This document shows, piece after piece, positions 18,739 to 27,881 of a stretch of DNA of 63,694 bases. The stretch comes from Oscillospiraceae bacterium (GTDB taxonomy: Bacteria > Bacillota > Clostridia > Oscillospirales > Ruminococcaceae). Below the pieces are notes generated by a model. That model did no database searches and was not told the DNA's origin. It worked only from the letters and a program-made list of their open reading frames with translations. Where the stretch lies: NCBI GenBank assembly GCA_020024475.1, contig JAHHTS010000001.1, positions 1 to 63,694 of the forward strand, written 5' to 3'. A program made the position numbers and the translations under genes. Every line of letters starts with the position of its first letter. Positions within the stretch are counted from its first letter, which is position 1.

Positions 18739-19113
18739 TTATTCTCCCTTATATATTAGTTCTACCATATCTTTTAACTCGTTAAAGCCAATGTTGCAAA
18801 TTTGAGCAAGATTTACTACTTCTTCTATAAGATCTTCCAGTTGCTTTAGGTTGTTTTCTTTCAAAAGTTCAATATTTTCTGGAGCAACAAAACAACCTTT
18901 GCCAGCCACTGTTTGAATAAAACCACTTTTTTCTAATTCTTCATAAGCTCTTTTGGTTGTGATTATACTTATTCGCAATTCTTTTGCAAGATTACGCATA
19001 GAAGGTAACATATCACCTTCTTTTAACTCTCCGCTTAATATAGCAGACTTTATTTGTTTTTCTATCTGTGTATAGATAGGGTCATTTGACCGGTTTGAAA
19101 TTATTATATTCAT
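18739..19113 (-). CDS. GntR family regulator, YtrA subfamily
   Basis: The 124 residues consist of a winged-helix GntR domain (about 1-75: DPIYTQIEKQIKSAILSGEL, MLPSMRNLAKELRISIITTKRAYEEL) and the short helical dimerisation tail characteristic of YtrA-type regulators, which control neighbouring ABC exporters. The frame opens 21 codons earlier, inside the promoter, but GAGG lies 5 bases before the ATG at 19113, so I start there. It heads the operon. Palindromes around its promoter indicate autorepression. Confidence 0.9.
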   Translation of the reverse strand: MNIIISNRSNDPIYTQIEKQIKSAILSGELKEGDMLPSMRNLAKELRISIITTKRAYEELEKSGFIQTVAGKGCFVAPENIELLKENNLKQLEDLIEEVVNLAQICNIGFNELKDMVELIYKGE

Positions 19114-19124
19114 AGGTACCTCGC

Positions 19125-19173
19125 AGTATATACTGTATATACTCAATATACACGATATATACTGATTTGTCAA
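19125..19173 (-). promoter_or_regulatory. Promoter and palindromic operators of the GntR-ABC operon
   Basis: On the minus strand, TTGACA (19168-19173) and TATATT (19145-19150) are 17 bases apart. Immediately downstream are two adjacent perfect palindromes, GTATATAC (19135-19142) and AGTATATACT (19125-19134). A related GTATATATCGTGTATAT lies in the spacer and over the -10. Alternating GTATA/TATAC half-sites match the kind of operator bound by YtrA-type repressors, so the regulator upstream of the ABC genes probably represses its own operon here. Confidence 0.82.
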
Positions 19174-19273
19174 CAAAAAAATAAAAATTATAAAAAAGCT
19201 ACACCAAATGATTATTTTGTGCTAAAATAACAATATCATTAAGTATAACTATTATTTATGGAGATGAATATAT

Positions 19274-20629
19274 ATGGATATTTTGAAAGGTGTTAAGTGC
19301 ATACATTTTGTAGGTATCGGTGGCAGCGGTATGTTTCCGATAGTACAGATTCTTGCGGGACGAGGTTATAATATAACAGGTAGTGATGTAAATGAAGGAG
19401 ATATTATAAATTATGAGCGACAAATGGGTATAAAGGTTAATATTCCTCATGATGCACAGGCTGTCAATGGTGCTGACCTTGTTGTGTACTCAGCAGCTAT
19501 TTTTAAAGATAACTGTGAACTTGCAAGAGCTAAAGAACTGGGGATTCCGTGCGTGGAAAGAAGTGTTATGCTTGGGGAAGTAAGCAGATTCTTTCAAAAG
19601 TCAATTTGTGTAAGTGGTACACACGGAAAAACAACTACTACAAGTCTTATCAGTCAGATTATGATTATGGCAGGAAAAGACCCTGCTTGTGTAATAGGAG
19701 GTAAATTGCCACTTATAAATGGATATGGTCGTGACGGGAAAGGGGAAAATGTGGTTATAGAGTCTTGTGAGTATAGCTACACATTCTTAGAATTATCGCC
19801 ATACCTTGCTATTGTTCTTAATATTGACCATGATCATCTCGAATTCTTTAAAACATTTGAAAATCTACAGGCAGCATTTAAGAAGTTTGCATCTCTCGCC
19901 TCAGGTGCAATTTTAATAAATGGTGATGATAAAAATACAACAAGTGTTATTAAAGATATGCAAGTGCCAATTATAACATTTGGCGTAGAAGAAGGTAATG
20001 ATTATCGTGCTATAAATATAAGAAAAGAACATCAGAGCTTTTATTCTTATGATATTGAATATAAAGATGAAATAATTTCAACAATTCATCTTTCAATTCC
20101 GGGCAGACACAATGTTTACAATTCTCTTGCTGCTTTTGCTGCATGTCATATGAATGGAGTGGATGTAAAAGACATAGAAAAAGGAACAAATAGTTTTGGT
20201 GGTGCTGGCCGTCGTTTTGAAATTTTAGGTACAGTTAATGGCGTTACGATTGCTGACGACTATGCACATCATCCTGAAGAAATAACAGCGACATTAAAAG
20301 CCGCTAAGGATATGGGATTTAAACGTGTTTGGGCGGTGTTCCAACCATTCACATATTCAAGAACAAAAATGCTACTGAATGATTTTGCTACTTCATTGCA
20401 ACTTGCTGATAAAGTTGTAATGACAGAAATTATGGGTAGTAGGGAGATAAATACAATAGGCATTTATACAAAAGACCTTGCTCGACTTATTCCTGGTAGT
20501 GTTTGGTTTGAAGGGTTTGAAGGAGTTGTTAATTATTGTAAAGATAATGTTCAACCAGGAGATTTAGTTATAACACTAGGCTGTGGAGATATATATAAAG
20601 CTGCAAAAATGATGCTAAAAGAATTTTAA
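19274..20629 (+). CDS. murC: UDP-N-acetylmuramate--L-alanine ligase
   Basis: MurC adds the first amino acid (L-Ala) to UDP-MurNAc in cytoplasmic peptidoglycan synthesis. The 451 residues show the N-terminal Rossmann domain (HFVGIGGSGMFPIVQIL), the ATP P-loop SGTHGKTTTTSL (about residue 116), the central ESCEYSYTFL and NIDHDHLEFF, and the C-terminal DDYAHHPEEITATLKAA. Length is typical. GGAGATG precedes the ATG. It is transcribed alone and terminated strongly; in many Firmicutes murC is likewise outside the dcw cluster. Confidence 0.96.
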   Translation: MDILKGVKCIHFVGIGGSGMFPIVQILAGRGYNITGSDVNEGDIINYERQMGIKVNIPHDAQAVNGADLVVYSAAIFKDNCELARAKELGIPCVERSVMLGEVSRFFQKSICVSGTHGKTTTTSLISQIMIMAGKDPACVIGGKLPLINGYGRDGKGENVVIESCEYSYTFLELSPYLAIVLNIDHDHLEFFKTFENLQAAFKKFASLASGAILINGDDKNTTSVIKDMQVPIITFGVEEGNDYRAINIRKEHQSFYSYDIEYKDEIISTIHLSIPGRHNVYNSLAAFAACHMNGVDVKDIEKGTNSFGGAGRRFEILGTVNGVTIADDYAHHPEEITATLKAAKDMGFKRVWAVFQPFTYSRTKMLLNDFATSLQLADKVVMTEIMGSREINTIGIYTKDLARLIPGSVWFEGFEGVVNYCKDNVQPGDLVITLGCGDIYKAAKMMLKEF

Positions 20630-20632
20630 TAT

Positions 20633-20676
20633 AAAAAATATAGGGAAGAACTTTTAAATTCTTCCCTATATTTTTT
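20633..20676 (+). terminator. Terminator after murC
   Basis: An 18-bp perfect stem (20633-20650 with 20659-20676) encloses an 8-base loop and ends in six Ts. It is symmetric, so it also works for the converging pseudogene. Confidence 0.9.
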
Positions 20677-20762
20677 GTGATTTATAGAGCAAATTTAGTA
20701 AAACAAGATAATTCATATATTACTATACTAATAGAATAAACTTAATTGTGATATATAAATTT

Positions 20763-21355
20763 CTATTTTATTCTTGAAAATCTAAAGTCGCATTTATCTC
20801 CGCCATCAGCTAATGTAGATGTGCGTTCTAGGTGCAGTCCCATAGTTTCAGCAAACATATAATCTAACTTGCATAGATATTTTGCTAACTCTGGGCAACC
20901 CTCATCATTAAACAACTTACATATTCCGCATTCGATATAGTCATAACCTAAATCATAATCTTCGTTACCGGGAAGTAAATTAACTACCCAATCATTTTCG
21001 TATTTACGGTATTGTGTGCTTTCAGCCCATTTTTTTGCTTTTCAATTCGCTTTGAATTTAAGTAGTGGTCTGCATCTCCCATAAACAACTTAAAAATCCA
21101 ATTGTTATGAAGTTGTTCGCTTAATAATGAAAAATTTTCATCAGGAGAAAGACTGTCTTTCCTGTTCATTGCAATAAACCAAGCACCTAATATATATGAA
21201 CTTATAAGAGTATTATGTTTTCCAATATCTTTAGCGTTATCTATAATCTGTTGATATTCGTCAAGAATATCTTTTCTACATTGAGTTGATAACTTTTTCT
21301 TGCAAATTTGAAATAAAAAGCGACCTATAATTTGTGTAGAAATATTTTTCTTCAT
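20763..21355 (-). pseudogene. Frameshifted L-2-amino-thiazoline-4-carboxylate hydrolase-like gene
   Basis: The minus-strand frame from the ATG at 21355 (site AAGGATAAAG) encodes about 111 residues, then shifts in a run of seven As (21034-21040). Without correction it stops at 20984. Adding one A restores a second half with YIECGICKLFNDEGCPELAKYLCK, MFAETMGLHLERTST and DGGDKC, ending at 20763. That second half strongly resembles the C-terminal part of the PF14196 family, whose named member opens the ring of 2-aminothiazoline-4-carboxylate. Total length would be about 197 residues, as in intact relatives. The lesion is a single base in a homopolymer, so it may be a real mutation or a sequencing error. 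Confidence 0.75.
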
Positions 21356-21553
21356 AAACTTTATCCTTAAAACTATTATTTGAAAGAGAAGTTGGTTAGC
21401 TATGTATAACTATATAGTAGCATAAAATATTTGATTTTACAATATAGGCAAATAAATTGAAAATTGACAAATTACAAATAATTAGATTTACCGAATTGTT
21501 CAATGATTAACTTTTTTAATAATGGCAATAAATATATTAAAGGAGAATACATT

Positions 21554-22189
21554 ATGATTGAGAATTATCCATTTAAATTAAAACCTCTAAATTATTCATA
21601 TGATGCTTTAGAACCTATTATAAGTGAAGAAACTTTGCATTTTCATCATGACAAACACCTGAAAACCTATGTTGAAAATTTAAATAAAGCTATTGAACCT
21701 TATATCAATTTGCAAAATTTAACTATCAACAATATTATTAAACAATTAGAAAAAATACCGAAAACAGCTCAAACTGCTGTTCGTAATAATAGTGGCGGAG
21801 TTTATAATCATGAACTTTATTTTTCTATTCTTACTGACCAAAGAAATGTTACAAAACCATCTAAAACATTACAAGCTTCAATAGAACGTGATTTTGGTGG
21901 AATGGAAAAAATGATTGAGAAGCTTAAATCAGCAGCCATCGGATGTTTTGGGTCAGGTTGGTCATATATAGTTACAGATAAAAACGGAATTTTATCCATA
22001 TGTACTACAGCTAATCAAGATGTTCCAGATCTTTATAATTTTGTTCCATTGCTAGCTGTTGATGTATGGGAACATGCATATTATCTGGATTATCAAAATC
22101 GTAGAGCAGATTATTTTGATGAGTTTATTAAATTGATAAACTGGGATGTCATAAGTAAAAGATATGATGATAGATATATTAATTTTTGA
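21554..22189 (+). CDS. sodA: Superoxide dismutase (Fe/Mn type)
   Basis: The 211 residues match the Fe/Mn SOD family. The metal ligands are visible as His31 (in HFHHDKH), the His in VYNHELYF, and Asp and His in DVWEHAYYLDY near the C terminus. GCFGSGWSYIV lies at the usual position. I start at 21554, 9 bases after AAAGGAG, rather than at the in-frame ATG at 21503. Iron versus manganese use cannot be decided safely. In an apparent anaerobe this enzyme handles transient oxygen exposure. Confidence 0.93.
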   Translation: MIENYPFKLKPLNYSYDALEPIISEETLHFHHDKHLKTYVENLNKAIEPYINLQNLTINNIIKQLEKIPKTAQTAVRNNSGGVYNHELYFSILTDQRNVTKPSKTLQASIERDFGGMEKMIEKLKSAAIGCFGSGWSYIVTDKNGILSICTTANQDVPDLYNFVPLLAVDVWEHAYYLDYQNRRADYFDEFIKLINWDVISKRYDDRYINF

Positions 22190-22280
22190 ATATTTATATA
22201 ATGTGAAATATGAAAATATTGCTTTATTGTTATGCAAATAATATGTATATGTAAGACAATAAATTATGAATAGTTTTAAT

Positions 22281-22313
22281 AAAAAGAGTCTCGATGGTAT
22301 GCGAGCTCTTTTT
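22281..22313 (+). terminator. Terminator downstream of sodA
   Basis: AAAAAGAG pairs with CTCTTTTT and CTCG with CGAG, with one bulged T. The hairpin ends in a run of Ts about 90 bases after the sodA stop. Confidence 0.75.
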
Positions 22314-22315
22314 TG

Positions 22316-22533
22316 TTTTACAGGACATATATCGTATAGGCAACAAGTTGGTCTTAAAAATAAAACTAGTTGTTTACATCATTATTTTATACAAATATCA
22401 AGGTAAAATATAATGAAAAATAATCAAATTATATATATATAGTGAAATAATTGTGAAAAAAGTCAAAAACCATGTTTAAAATCAATATAAAATAAATAAA
22501 TTTTTATTATTTTAACAAAAATGCATTTAGTGT
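22316..22533. other. AT-rich non-coding gap before the MFS gene
   Basis: About 220 bases without a plausible coding frame or RNA gene. I see only AT-rich sequence. Confidence 0.45.
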
Positions 22534-22562
22534 TTGACTTTATTAACAAATAGGAATATCAT
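22534..22562 (+). promoter_or_regulatory. Promoter of the MFS gene
   Basis: TTGACT (22534-22539) and TATCAT (22557-22562) are 17 bases apart, about 100 bases before the MFS start. The resulting leader of about 95 bases shows no clear fold. Confidence 0.6.
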
Positions 22563-22664
22563 AAAACTATATTAAATTTGTCTACAATCTGGCGATAGTT
22601 AAAGCAATATTTTTATTGATTTGTCGAAAATCGCCATTGGTACGGAAGGAGAGCATTTTTTAAA

Positions 22665-23972
22665 ATGGAAACAACAAAAGAAAAACAAGCCTCACAGCTT
22701 AATATCTGGGCTTTTTGGAAAGCTCAGAAACCAGACTGGAGAATTACAGTTATTCGTACTTCTCTTGAACGTTTGGGTTACAAAATGATATTGCCATACC
22801 TTTCACTGTTCATTATTCTTTTGGGTGCTACAAAAACTCAACTTGGTCTTGTAACAAGTGCTGGTATGCTTGTTGCCGGTTTTCTTGGCCCAATTATTGG
22901 CCGGCAGATTGACCGCCACGGACCAAAGAAAGTTTATATTCTTGGCATTCTTGTTCTGATTGGTGGCTATCTTGCTTTTGCAGGTGCTAAAACATGGCAA
23001 ATTGGTGTTCTTGGTATGTTTTTACATCAAATGGGTGCAACACTTAGTGGACAGAGTTGTGCTAATATTTGTGGCAACTGCCTTGCTAACTGTGACCGTG
23101 CAAAAGGCATGCTTGTTTGTGAATCATTGGCTGCTGGTGTTCTTGGTATGGTTGGACCTATGCTTTCAGGTTGGTTTCTTGTTAACATCATGGGTGTTAT
23201 AGGAACTCCTACAAAGGCGGAACAAATTCGTCCTTTGTTTTACATAATTCTTGGTATTTGTATAATATCTTTGTTTGTTGTTATATTCTGTCTTAAACTT
23301 AAAGATTGGAACTATAACCGTGCATCTACAAATACTAAAAAACGTAATGTTATTCAAGATGCAGCAGCTATTTTTAAAGCTGATAAAAACTGTATAAAAT
23401 GGGTGTTTATTTCAGCAGTTGGTCGTATGCCGATGGCTTTGGTTATACCATATATGCAATTGTATGCTGCTGAAGTTAAAGGTGCAGATGCTAAAATTTT
23501 GTCAGCTATAGTTACAGCTACAGCATTTACATCAGTAACATGCGGCTATGCACTTGGTGTGCTTAGTGATAAATATGGACGCAAAAAAATTCTTGGCGCT
23601 TCAATCGGACTTTATATTATAGGTCTTGTAATTATGCTTGTTTCTAAAAATCCTAGTGCCTTAATTCTTGTAGGTATTCTTGCAGGATTCCAGGAACTTA
23701 GTATGACGCTTGCTGGTTCAATGCAACACGAACTTGTTCCTGCATGGGTAAGAGGACGCTGGTCAGGTGTATTGGCATTTACAGGCTCATTAGTTTCAGC
23801 TGGTATGGCTGCATTAAGTGGTATCATTTATGATAAAATTGGTGCGCAGTGGGTATTTATAATCTATATTGTCTTTGAACTTGTTATTCGTATTCCATTA
23901 CTTTTCAGTATGCCAGAAACACTTACATACAAAGTAGATGATGAAAAATTCTCTAAAGAATTTGGTATGTAA
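22665..23972 (+). CDS. Major facilitator superfamily transporter with a cysteine cluster
   Basis: The 435-residue protein has about twelve transmembrane helices and the MFS loop signatures GRQIDRHGPKKVY (between helices 2 and 3) and GVLSDKYGRKKILG (between helices 8 and 9). It has a long N-terminal cytosolic stretch (about 40 residues). Around helix 4 are four cysteines, 132, 136, 139 and 143, in QSCANICGNCLANCDRAKG, which is unusual for MFS carriers and suggests metal or redox involvement. The substrate is unknown. GGAAGGAGAG precedes the ATG. It is monocistronic with its own promoter and terminator. Confidence 0.85.
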   Translation: METTKEKQASQLNIWAFWKAQKPDWRITVIRTSLERLGYKMILPYLSLFIILLGATKTQLGLVTSAGMLVAGFLGPIIGRQIDRHGPKKVYILGILVLIGGYLAFAGAKTWQIGVLGMFLHQMGATLSGQSCANICGNCLANCDRAKGMLVCESLAAGVLGMVGPMLSGWFLVNIMGVIGTPTKAEQIRPLFYIILGICIISLFVVIFCLKLKDWNYNRASTNTKKRNVIQDAAAIFKADKNCIKWVFISAVGRMPMALVIPYMQLYAAEVKGADAKILSAIVTATAFTSVTCGYALGVLSDKYGRKKILGASIGLYIIGLVIMLVSKNPSALILVGILAGFQELSMTLAGSMQHELVPAWVRGRWSGVLAFTGSLVSAGMAALSGIIYDKIGAQWVFIIYIVFELVIRIPLLFSMPETLTYKVDDEKFSKEFGM

Positions 23973-23990
23973 TTTAAAAGGTATAAATTT

Positions 23991-24015
23991 AAAGCCACCC
24001 GTAATGGGTGGCTTT
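23991..24015 (+). terminator. Terminator after the MFS gene
   Basis: The 10-bp stem AAAGCCACCC / GGGTGGCTTT with a 5-base loop is followed by Ts, 18 bases after the stop codon. Confidence 0.88.
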
Positions 24016-24083
24016 TTATATTTGAAAAAATTAATAACAATAATACTGTTATTATACTTGATATTGAATTATATAAATTTATA

Positions 24084-24120
24084 AAAATCGTATAGTAATT
24101 ATTTATTACTATACGATTTT
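24084..24120 (-). terminator. Terminator after ileS
   Basis: A 16-bp perfect stem (24084-24099 with 24105-24120) with a 5-base loop is flanked by A and T runs. It lies 10 bases after the ileS stop on the minus strand. Confidence 0.87.
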
Positions 24121-24130
24121 ATTATTATAA

Positions 24131-27100
24131 TTAAGCTTTTACTACGGTAAATGTAACCTTTTCACCATTAACATCCCATTGTTTTGAGTATCCTTCACCA
24201 GATGTGAATTCTATTGAAACAGCAAGAACATTTTTAGAAATTTCAGATTCATTTTTCTTTATAATTTCGCTTACTTTATCGTTTTCTGTTACAAAAATTT
24301 TGATTGTATCTGTAACATTAAAGTTGGCTTCTTTTCTCATTGTCTGAAGTTTGGAGATTATTTCTCGTACAAAGCCTTCTTCGAGAAGTTCGGGAGTGAT
24401 ATGAGTGTCAAGTGCCACAATAATGTTTCTATCGCTTACACTTTCAAAGCCTTCTGTTTGCTTGGTTTCAATAAGTAAATCTACAGCATCAAGTTTAATT
24501 TCACCAGAAGAAACTGTAATATTTATGAAGCCATCTTTATCAAGTTGAGCTTTTGCAACGGAACCATCAAGTGCCATGAGTGCGTTGCGGATTTCCCCAA
24601 TAAGTTTACCATATTTTGGACCAAGTGTCTTAAGTTGTGGTTTGAATGTGTAGCTAATATATCCAGAGGCATCGCTGATTTCTTCAACTTCTTTTACATT
24701 CAATTCTTCTGCAAGAATTGCTTTATAGTAATCGTTGAGATGTCTGTCAGCTTTAATGAATAATTTAGCAAGAGGCTGGCGGTTTTTGATATTAGATGTG
24801 TTTCTTGCAGCACGAGCTAAAGTACTTGCTTGAAGAACTAAGTCCATATCTTTTTCAAGATTAATGTCAATCATGTTTTCATCACAAACCGGAAAACTAC
24901 AAAGATGTATGCTTTCAGGAGCGTTTGCATCGTTTGTTCTTACAAGGTTCTGATAGATTTCTTCGGTCATGAAAGGAATTAGAGGAGCGGCGGTTTTGCA
25001 AAGTGTAACAAGCACTGTATGCAAAGTCATATAAGCATTAATTTTGTCTTGCTCCATGCCTTTAACCCAAAATCTTTCACGGCTACGACGAACATACCAG
25101 TTAGACATGTCATCTACAAATTCTTGAAGTACTTTACTTGTTTCAGGAATTTCATAATTTGCAAGGTGAGCATCGACTTCTTTAATCATACTGTTCATTC
25201 TGGAAAGAATCCATTTATCCATTACTGGAAGCTTTTCATATTCAAGAGTGTATTTTGTATGATCGAAGTTATCGATATCAGCATATAAAACAAAGAATGC
25301 ATAAACATTCCATAGGGTACCAAGAAATTTTCTTTGATATTCTACAACAGCTTTATCATGAAAACGGTTAGGCAACCATGGAGCACTATTAGCATAAAAA
25401 TACCAACGAATAGCATCAGCACCGAATTTTTTTAGTGCTTCAAATGGGTCAACAGCATTACCTTTTGATTTGCTCATTTTTTGACCGTTTTCATCTTGAA
25501 CATGACCAAGAACGATAACATTTTCAAATGGAGCTTTGTTGAACAACAGTGTTGAAATAGCGAGAAGTGAGTAGAACCATCCACGAGTTTGGTCTACTGC
25601 TTCACTAATAAACTGTGCAGGGAATTGGCTTTCAAATAATTCTTTGTTCTCAAATGGATAATGGTGCTGTGCAAATGGCATAGAACCAGAGTCAAACCAA
25701 CAGTCTATTACTTCTGGAACACGTTTCATCTGTTTTCCACATATTGGACAAGTGATTGTCACATCGTCAATATAAGGGCGATGTAGTTCAATATCCTCTG
25801 GACAGTTTGGTGACATTTCTTTAAGTTCTGCAATGCTTCCTATTGCGTGTTTGTGACCACATTCACATTCCCAAATGTTAAGAGGTGTACCCCAATATCT
25901 GTTACGAGATATGCCCCAGTCTTGAACATTTTCAAGCCAATCACCAAAACGACCTTTGCCGATTGATTCAGGAATCCAGTTGATTGTGCTATTATTTTTA
26001 ATAAGGTCTTCTTTAACCTCGGTCATTTTGATAAACCAAGAATCTCTTGCATAGTAGATGAGCGGTGTATCACAACGCCAACAATGTGGGTAGCTATGTT
26101 CAAATTTAGGAGCCGAGAATAATTTTCCACTTTCTCTTAAATCTTTTAGAATTTCTTCGTCTGCTTTTTTACAGAACATACCAGCCCAAGGCGTTTCTTT
26201 TGTTAGTTCACCTTTCTGGTCAACAAGTTGAACTAGCGGAAGATTGTATTTACGACCAACATTTGCATCGTCCTCACCAAAAGCCGGGGCGATATGAACA
26301 ACACCTGTACCATCTGTGAGAGTTACATAATCAGCACAAGTTACATACCAACACTTTTCTTTTGGTGAAACAAATCTCCACAGTGGTTCGTATTCTTTGT
26401 ACTCAAGCTCTTTACCAATGTAGCTTTCAATAACTTCATATTTACCTTCTCCAAGAATAGTGTCACACAGTGCGTGTGCGAGATAGAATATATCTCCAGA
26501 TTCAGTTTTCACTTTTACATATTCTTCATTAGGATTTACACACAGAGCGACATTAGATGGAAGTGTCCATGGAGTTGTTGTCCATGCGAGAATATATGCA
26601 TCTTCATCTTTAACTTTGAATTTTGCAATTGCTGAGCGCTCTTTTACATCTTTATAACCCTGTGCTACTTCATGGCTTGAAAGAGGTGTACCACATCTTG
26701 GACAGTATGGAACAATTTTGAATCCTTTATAGAGAAGACCTTTGTTCCAAATTTCTTTGAGAGCCCACCATTCACTTTCGATAAAGCTATTTTCGTATGT
26801 TACATAAGGGTTTTCCATGTCAGCCCAGAAACCTACTGTGCTTGAGAAATCTTCCCACATACCTTTGTATTTCCATACGCTTTCTTTACAGAGTTTGATA
26901 AATGGTTCGAGACCATAAGCTTCGATTTGTTCTTTACCATTGATACCAATAAGTTTTTCAACTTCAAGTTCAACTGGAAGTCCATGTGTATCCCACCCAG
27001 CTTTTCTTGGAACAAATTCTCCTTTCATTGTATGGTATCTTGGAATCATATCTTTGATAACACGAGTGAGAACATGACCAATATGAGGTTTTCCGTTCGC

Positions 27101-27247
27101 TGTTGGAGGACCATCGTAGAAAGTATAAGTTGGTCCTTGTTTTGTTTGTTCCATTGATTTTTCAAAAATTTTGTTTTCTTTCCAGAATTGTTCGACCTCT
27201 TTTTCTCTTGCCACAAAATTAAGGTCGGTTGGAACTTTTTTGTACAT
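24131..27247 (-). CDS. ileS: Isoleucyl-tRNA synthetase, long (type 2) form
   Basis: This class I synthetase charges tRNA-Ile. The 1038 residues carry GPPTANGKPHIGHVLTR (HIGH motif, about residue 50), the CP1 editing domain (AWTTTPWTLPSN to TGVVHIAPAFGEDD), KMSKSKGN and a C-terminal anticodon domain. Paired cysteines occur in CPRCGTPL and CPICGKQM. The length and N-terminal sequence fit the eukaryote-like IleRS2 type rather than the shorter (about 930-residue) type ending in a zinc finger. IleRS2 enzymes are usually insensitive to mupirocin. I start at 27247, after AAGGAGGAAG; the frame opens 14 codons earlier inside the leader terminator region. Confidence 0.95.
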   Translation of the reverse strand: MYKKVPTDLNFVAREKEVEQFWKENKIFEKSMEQTKQGPTYTFYDGPPTANGKPHIGHVLTRVIKDMIPRYHTMKGEFVPRKAGWDTHGLPVELEVEKLIGINGKEQIEAYGLEPFIKLCKESVWKYKGMWEDFSSTVGFWADMENPYVTYENSFIESEWWALKEIWNKGLLYKGFKIVPYCPRCGTPLSSHEVAQGYKDVKERSAIAKFKVKDEDAYILAWTTTPWTLPSNVALCVNPNEEYVKVKTESGDIFYLAHALCDTILGEGKYEVIESYIGKELEYKEYEPLWRFVSPKEKCWYVTCADYVTLTDGTGVVHIAPAFGEDDANVGRKYNLPLVQLVDQKGELTKETPWAGMFCKKADEEILKDLRESGKLFSAPKFEHSYPHCWRCDTPLIYYARDSWFIKMTEVKEDLIKNNSTINWIPESIGKGRFGDWLENVQDWGISRNRYWGTPLNIWECECGHKHAIGSIAELKEMSPNCPEDIELHRPYIDDVTITCPICGKQMKRVPEVIDCWFDSGSMPFAQHHYPFENKELFESQFPAQFISEAVDQTRGWFYSLLAISTLLFNKAPFENVIVLGHVQDENGQKMSKSKGNAVDPFEALKKFGADAIRWYFYANSAPWLPNRFHDKAVVEYQRKFLGTLWNVYAFFVLYADIDNFDHTKYTLEYEKLPVMDKWILSRMNSMIKEVDAHLANYEIPETSKVLQEFVDDMSNWYVRRSRERFWVKGMEQDKINAYMTLHTVLVTLCKTAAPLIPFMTEEIYQNLVRTNDANAPESIHLCSFPVCDENMIDINLEKDMDLVLQASTLARAARNTSNIKNRQPLAKLFIKADRHLNDYYKAILAEELNVKEVEEISDASGYISYTFKPQLKTLGPKYGKLIGEIRNALMALDGSVAKAQLDKDGFINITVSSGEIKLDAVDLLIETKQTEGFESVSDRNIIVALDTHITPELLEEGFVREIISKLQTMRKEANFNVTDTIKIFVTENDKVSEIIKKNESEISKNVLAVSIEFTSGEGYSKQWDVNGEKVTFTVVKA

Positions 27248-27283
27248 TTTTTCTTCCTCCTTTTTGTTTTTGTTGCATAGATA

Positions 27284-27530
27284 AAACAAAAACCCTTGCC
27301 CAATAACAGGACAAGGGTATAATAAACCTTTGTTTAACCACCTATTACAACATACAGATAATATGTCTTTCTGTTAACGGTGAAACACCGGAGAAACTTA
27401 ATAAGCATAGCCGTTAGGTTTTCAGCTCGAAAGTGATGTTCGCTTTCTGGTACTCTTATGCAGCTTTCACCATCCCGCACTCGCTAAAATTTCCGCTTAG
27501 AAAGTTACTGTCTTTGTCATCGCTTTTAAA
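27284..27530 (-). promoter_or_regulatory. T-box leader of ileS (Ile specifier ATC), divergent T-box element
   Basis: On the minus strand, Stem I features are clear: AAAGACAGTAA at its base, GCGGGATGGTGAAAGC distally, and AACATCACTTTCGAGCTG with the specifier ATC at 27437-27435. The intrinsic terminator ACCCTTG / CAAGGGT (27292-27298 with 27312-27318) ends in TTTTTGTTTT. The T-box itself (27343-27332) reads AGGTGGTTAAAC rather than AGGGTGGNACCGCG, but keeps UGGU, complementary to the ACCA end of tRNA-Ile. A plausible antiterminator forms from GTAAT/ATTAT and AAAC/GTTT around that bulge. It abuts the terminator rather than overlapping it, which is not the textbook arrangement. Confidence 0.85.
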
Positions 27531-27544
27531 TGATTTACTAAATT

Positions 27545-27573
27545 AGAATATAATATTTTTAAGTAAATGTCAA
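27545..27573 (-). promoter_or_regulatory. Promoter of ileS
   Basis: On the minus strand, TTGACA (27568-27573) and TATTCT (27545-27550) are 17 bases apart, directly before the T-box leader. Confidence 0.75.
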
Positions 27574-27574
27574 T

Positions 27575-27881
27575 ACAAATACTTATAGTTAAATATGTAT
27601 TTTTGTTTAAATACTAGCGTGTATCTATAGTTTAAACATGTTGTACAAGTAATGTTAAGAATTATTTAAAAAATAAAATAATTCTGCGGAAACTTTTTAT
27701 TTGTTAATACATTTTTAATAGTATATTATATCCTATTTTTTGAATTTATGGAGTGTAAGAAAATTATACGCAATAAAATATTGATAATTTAATTTTATAG
27801 TTATTATTTATTATATAGAATATCTATATAAATGCTTATAATAATGAATTTCATCGTAAAAGAGCGTTTATCAAATTAATT
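27575..27881. other. AT-rich non-coding gap between ileS leader and spoIIR
   Basis: About 300 very AT-rich bases without a coding frame or a recognisable RNA. Confidence 0.45.

Noticed and set aside
21034..21040. Programmed frameshift in the A7 run of the hydrolase-like gene
   Set aside because: The run could slip, but there is no downstream stimulatory structure and the family is not known to use frameshifting; mutation or sequencing error is simpler.
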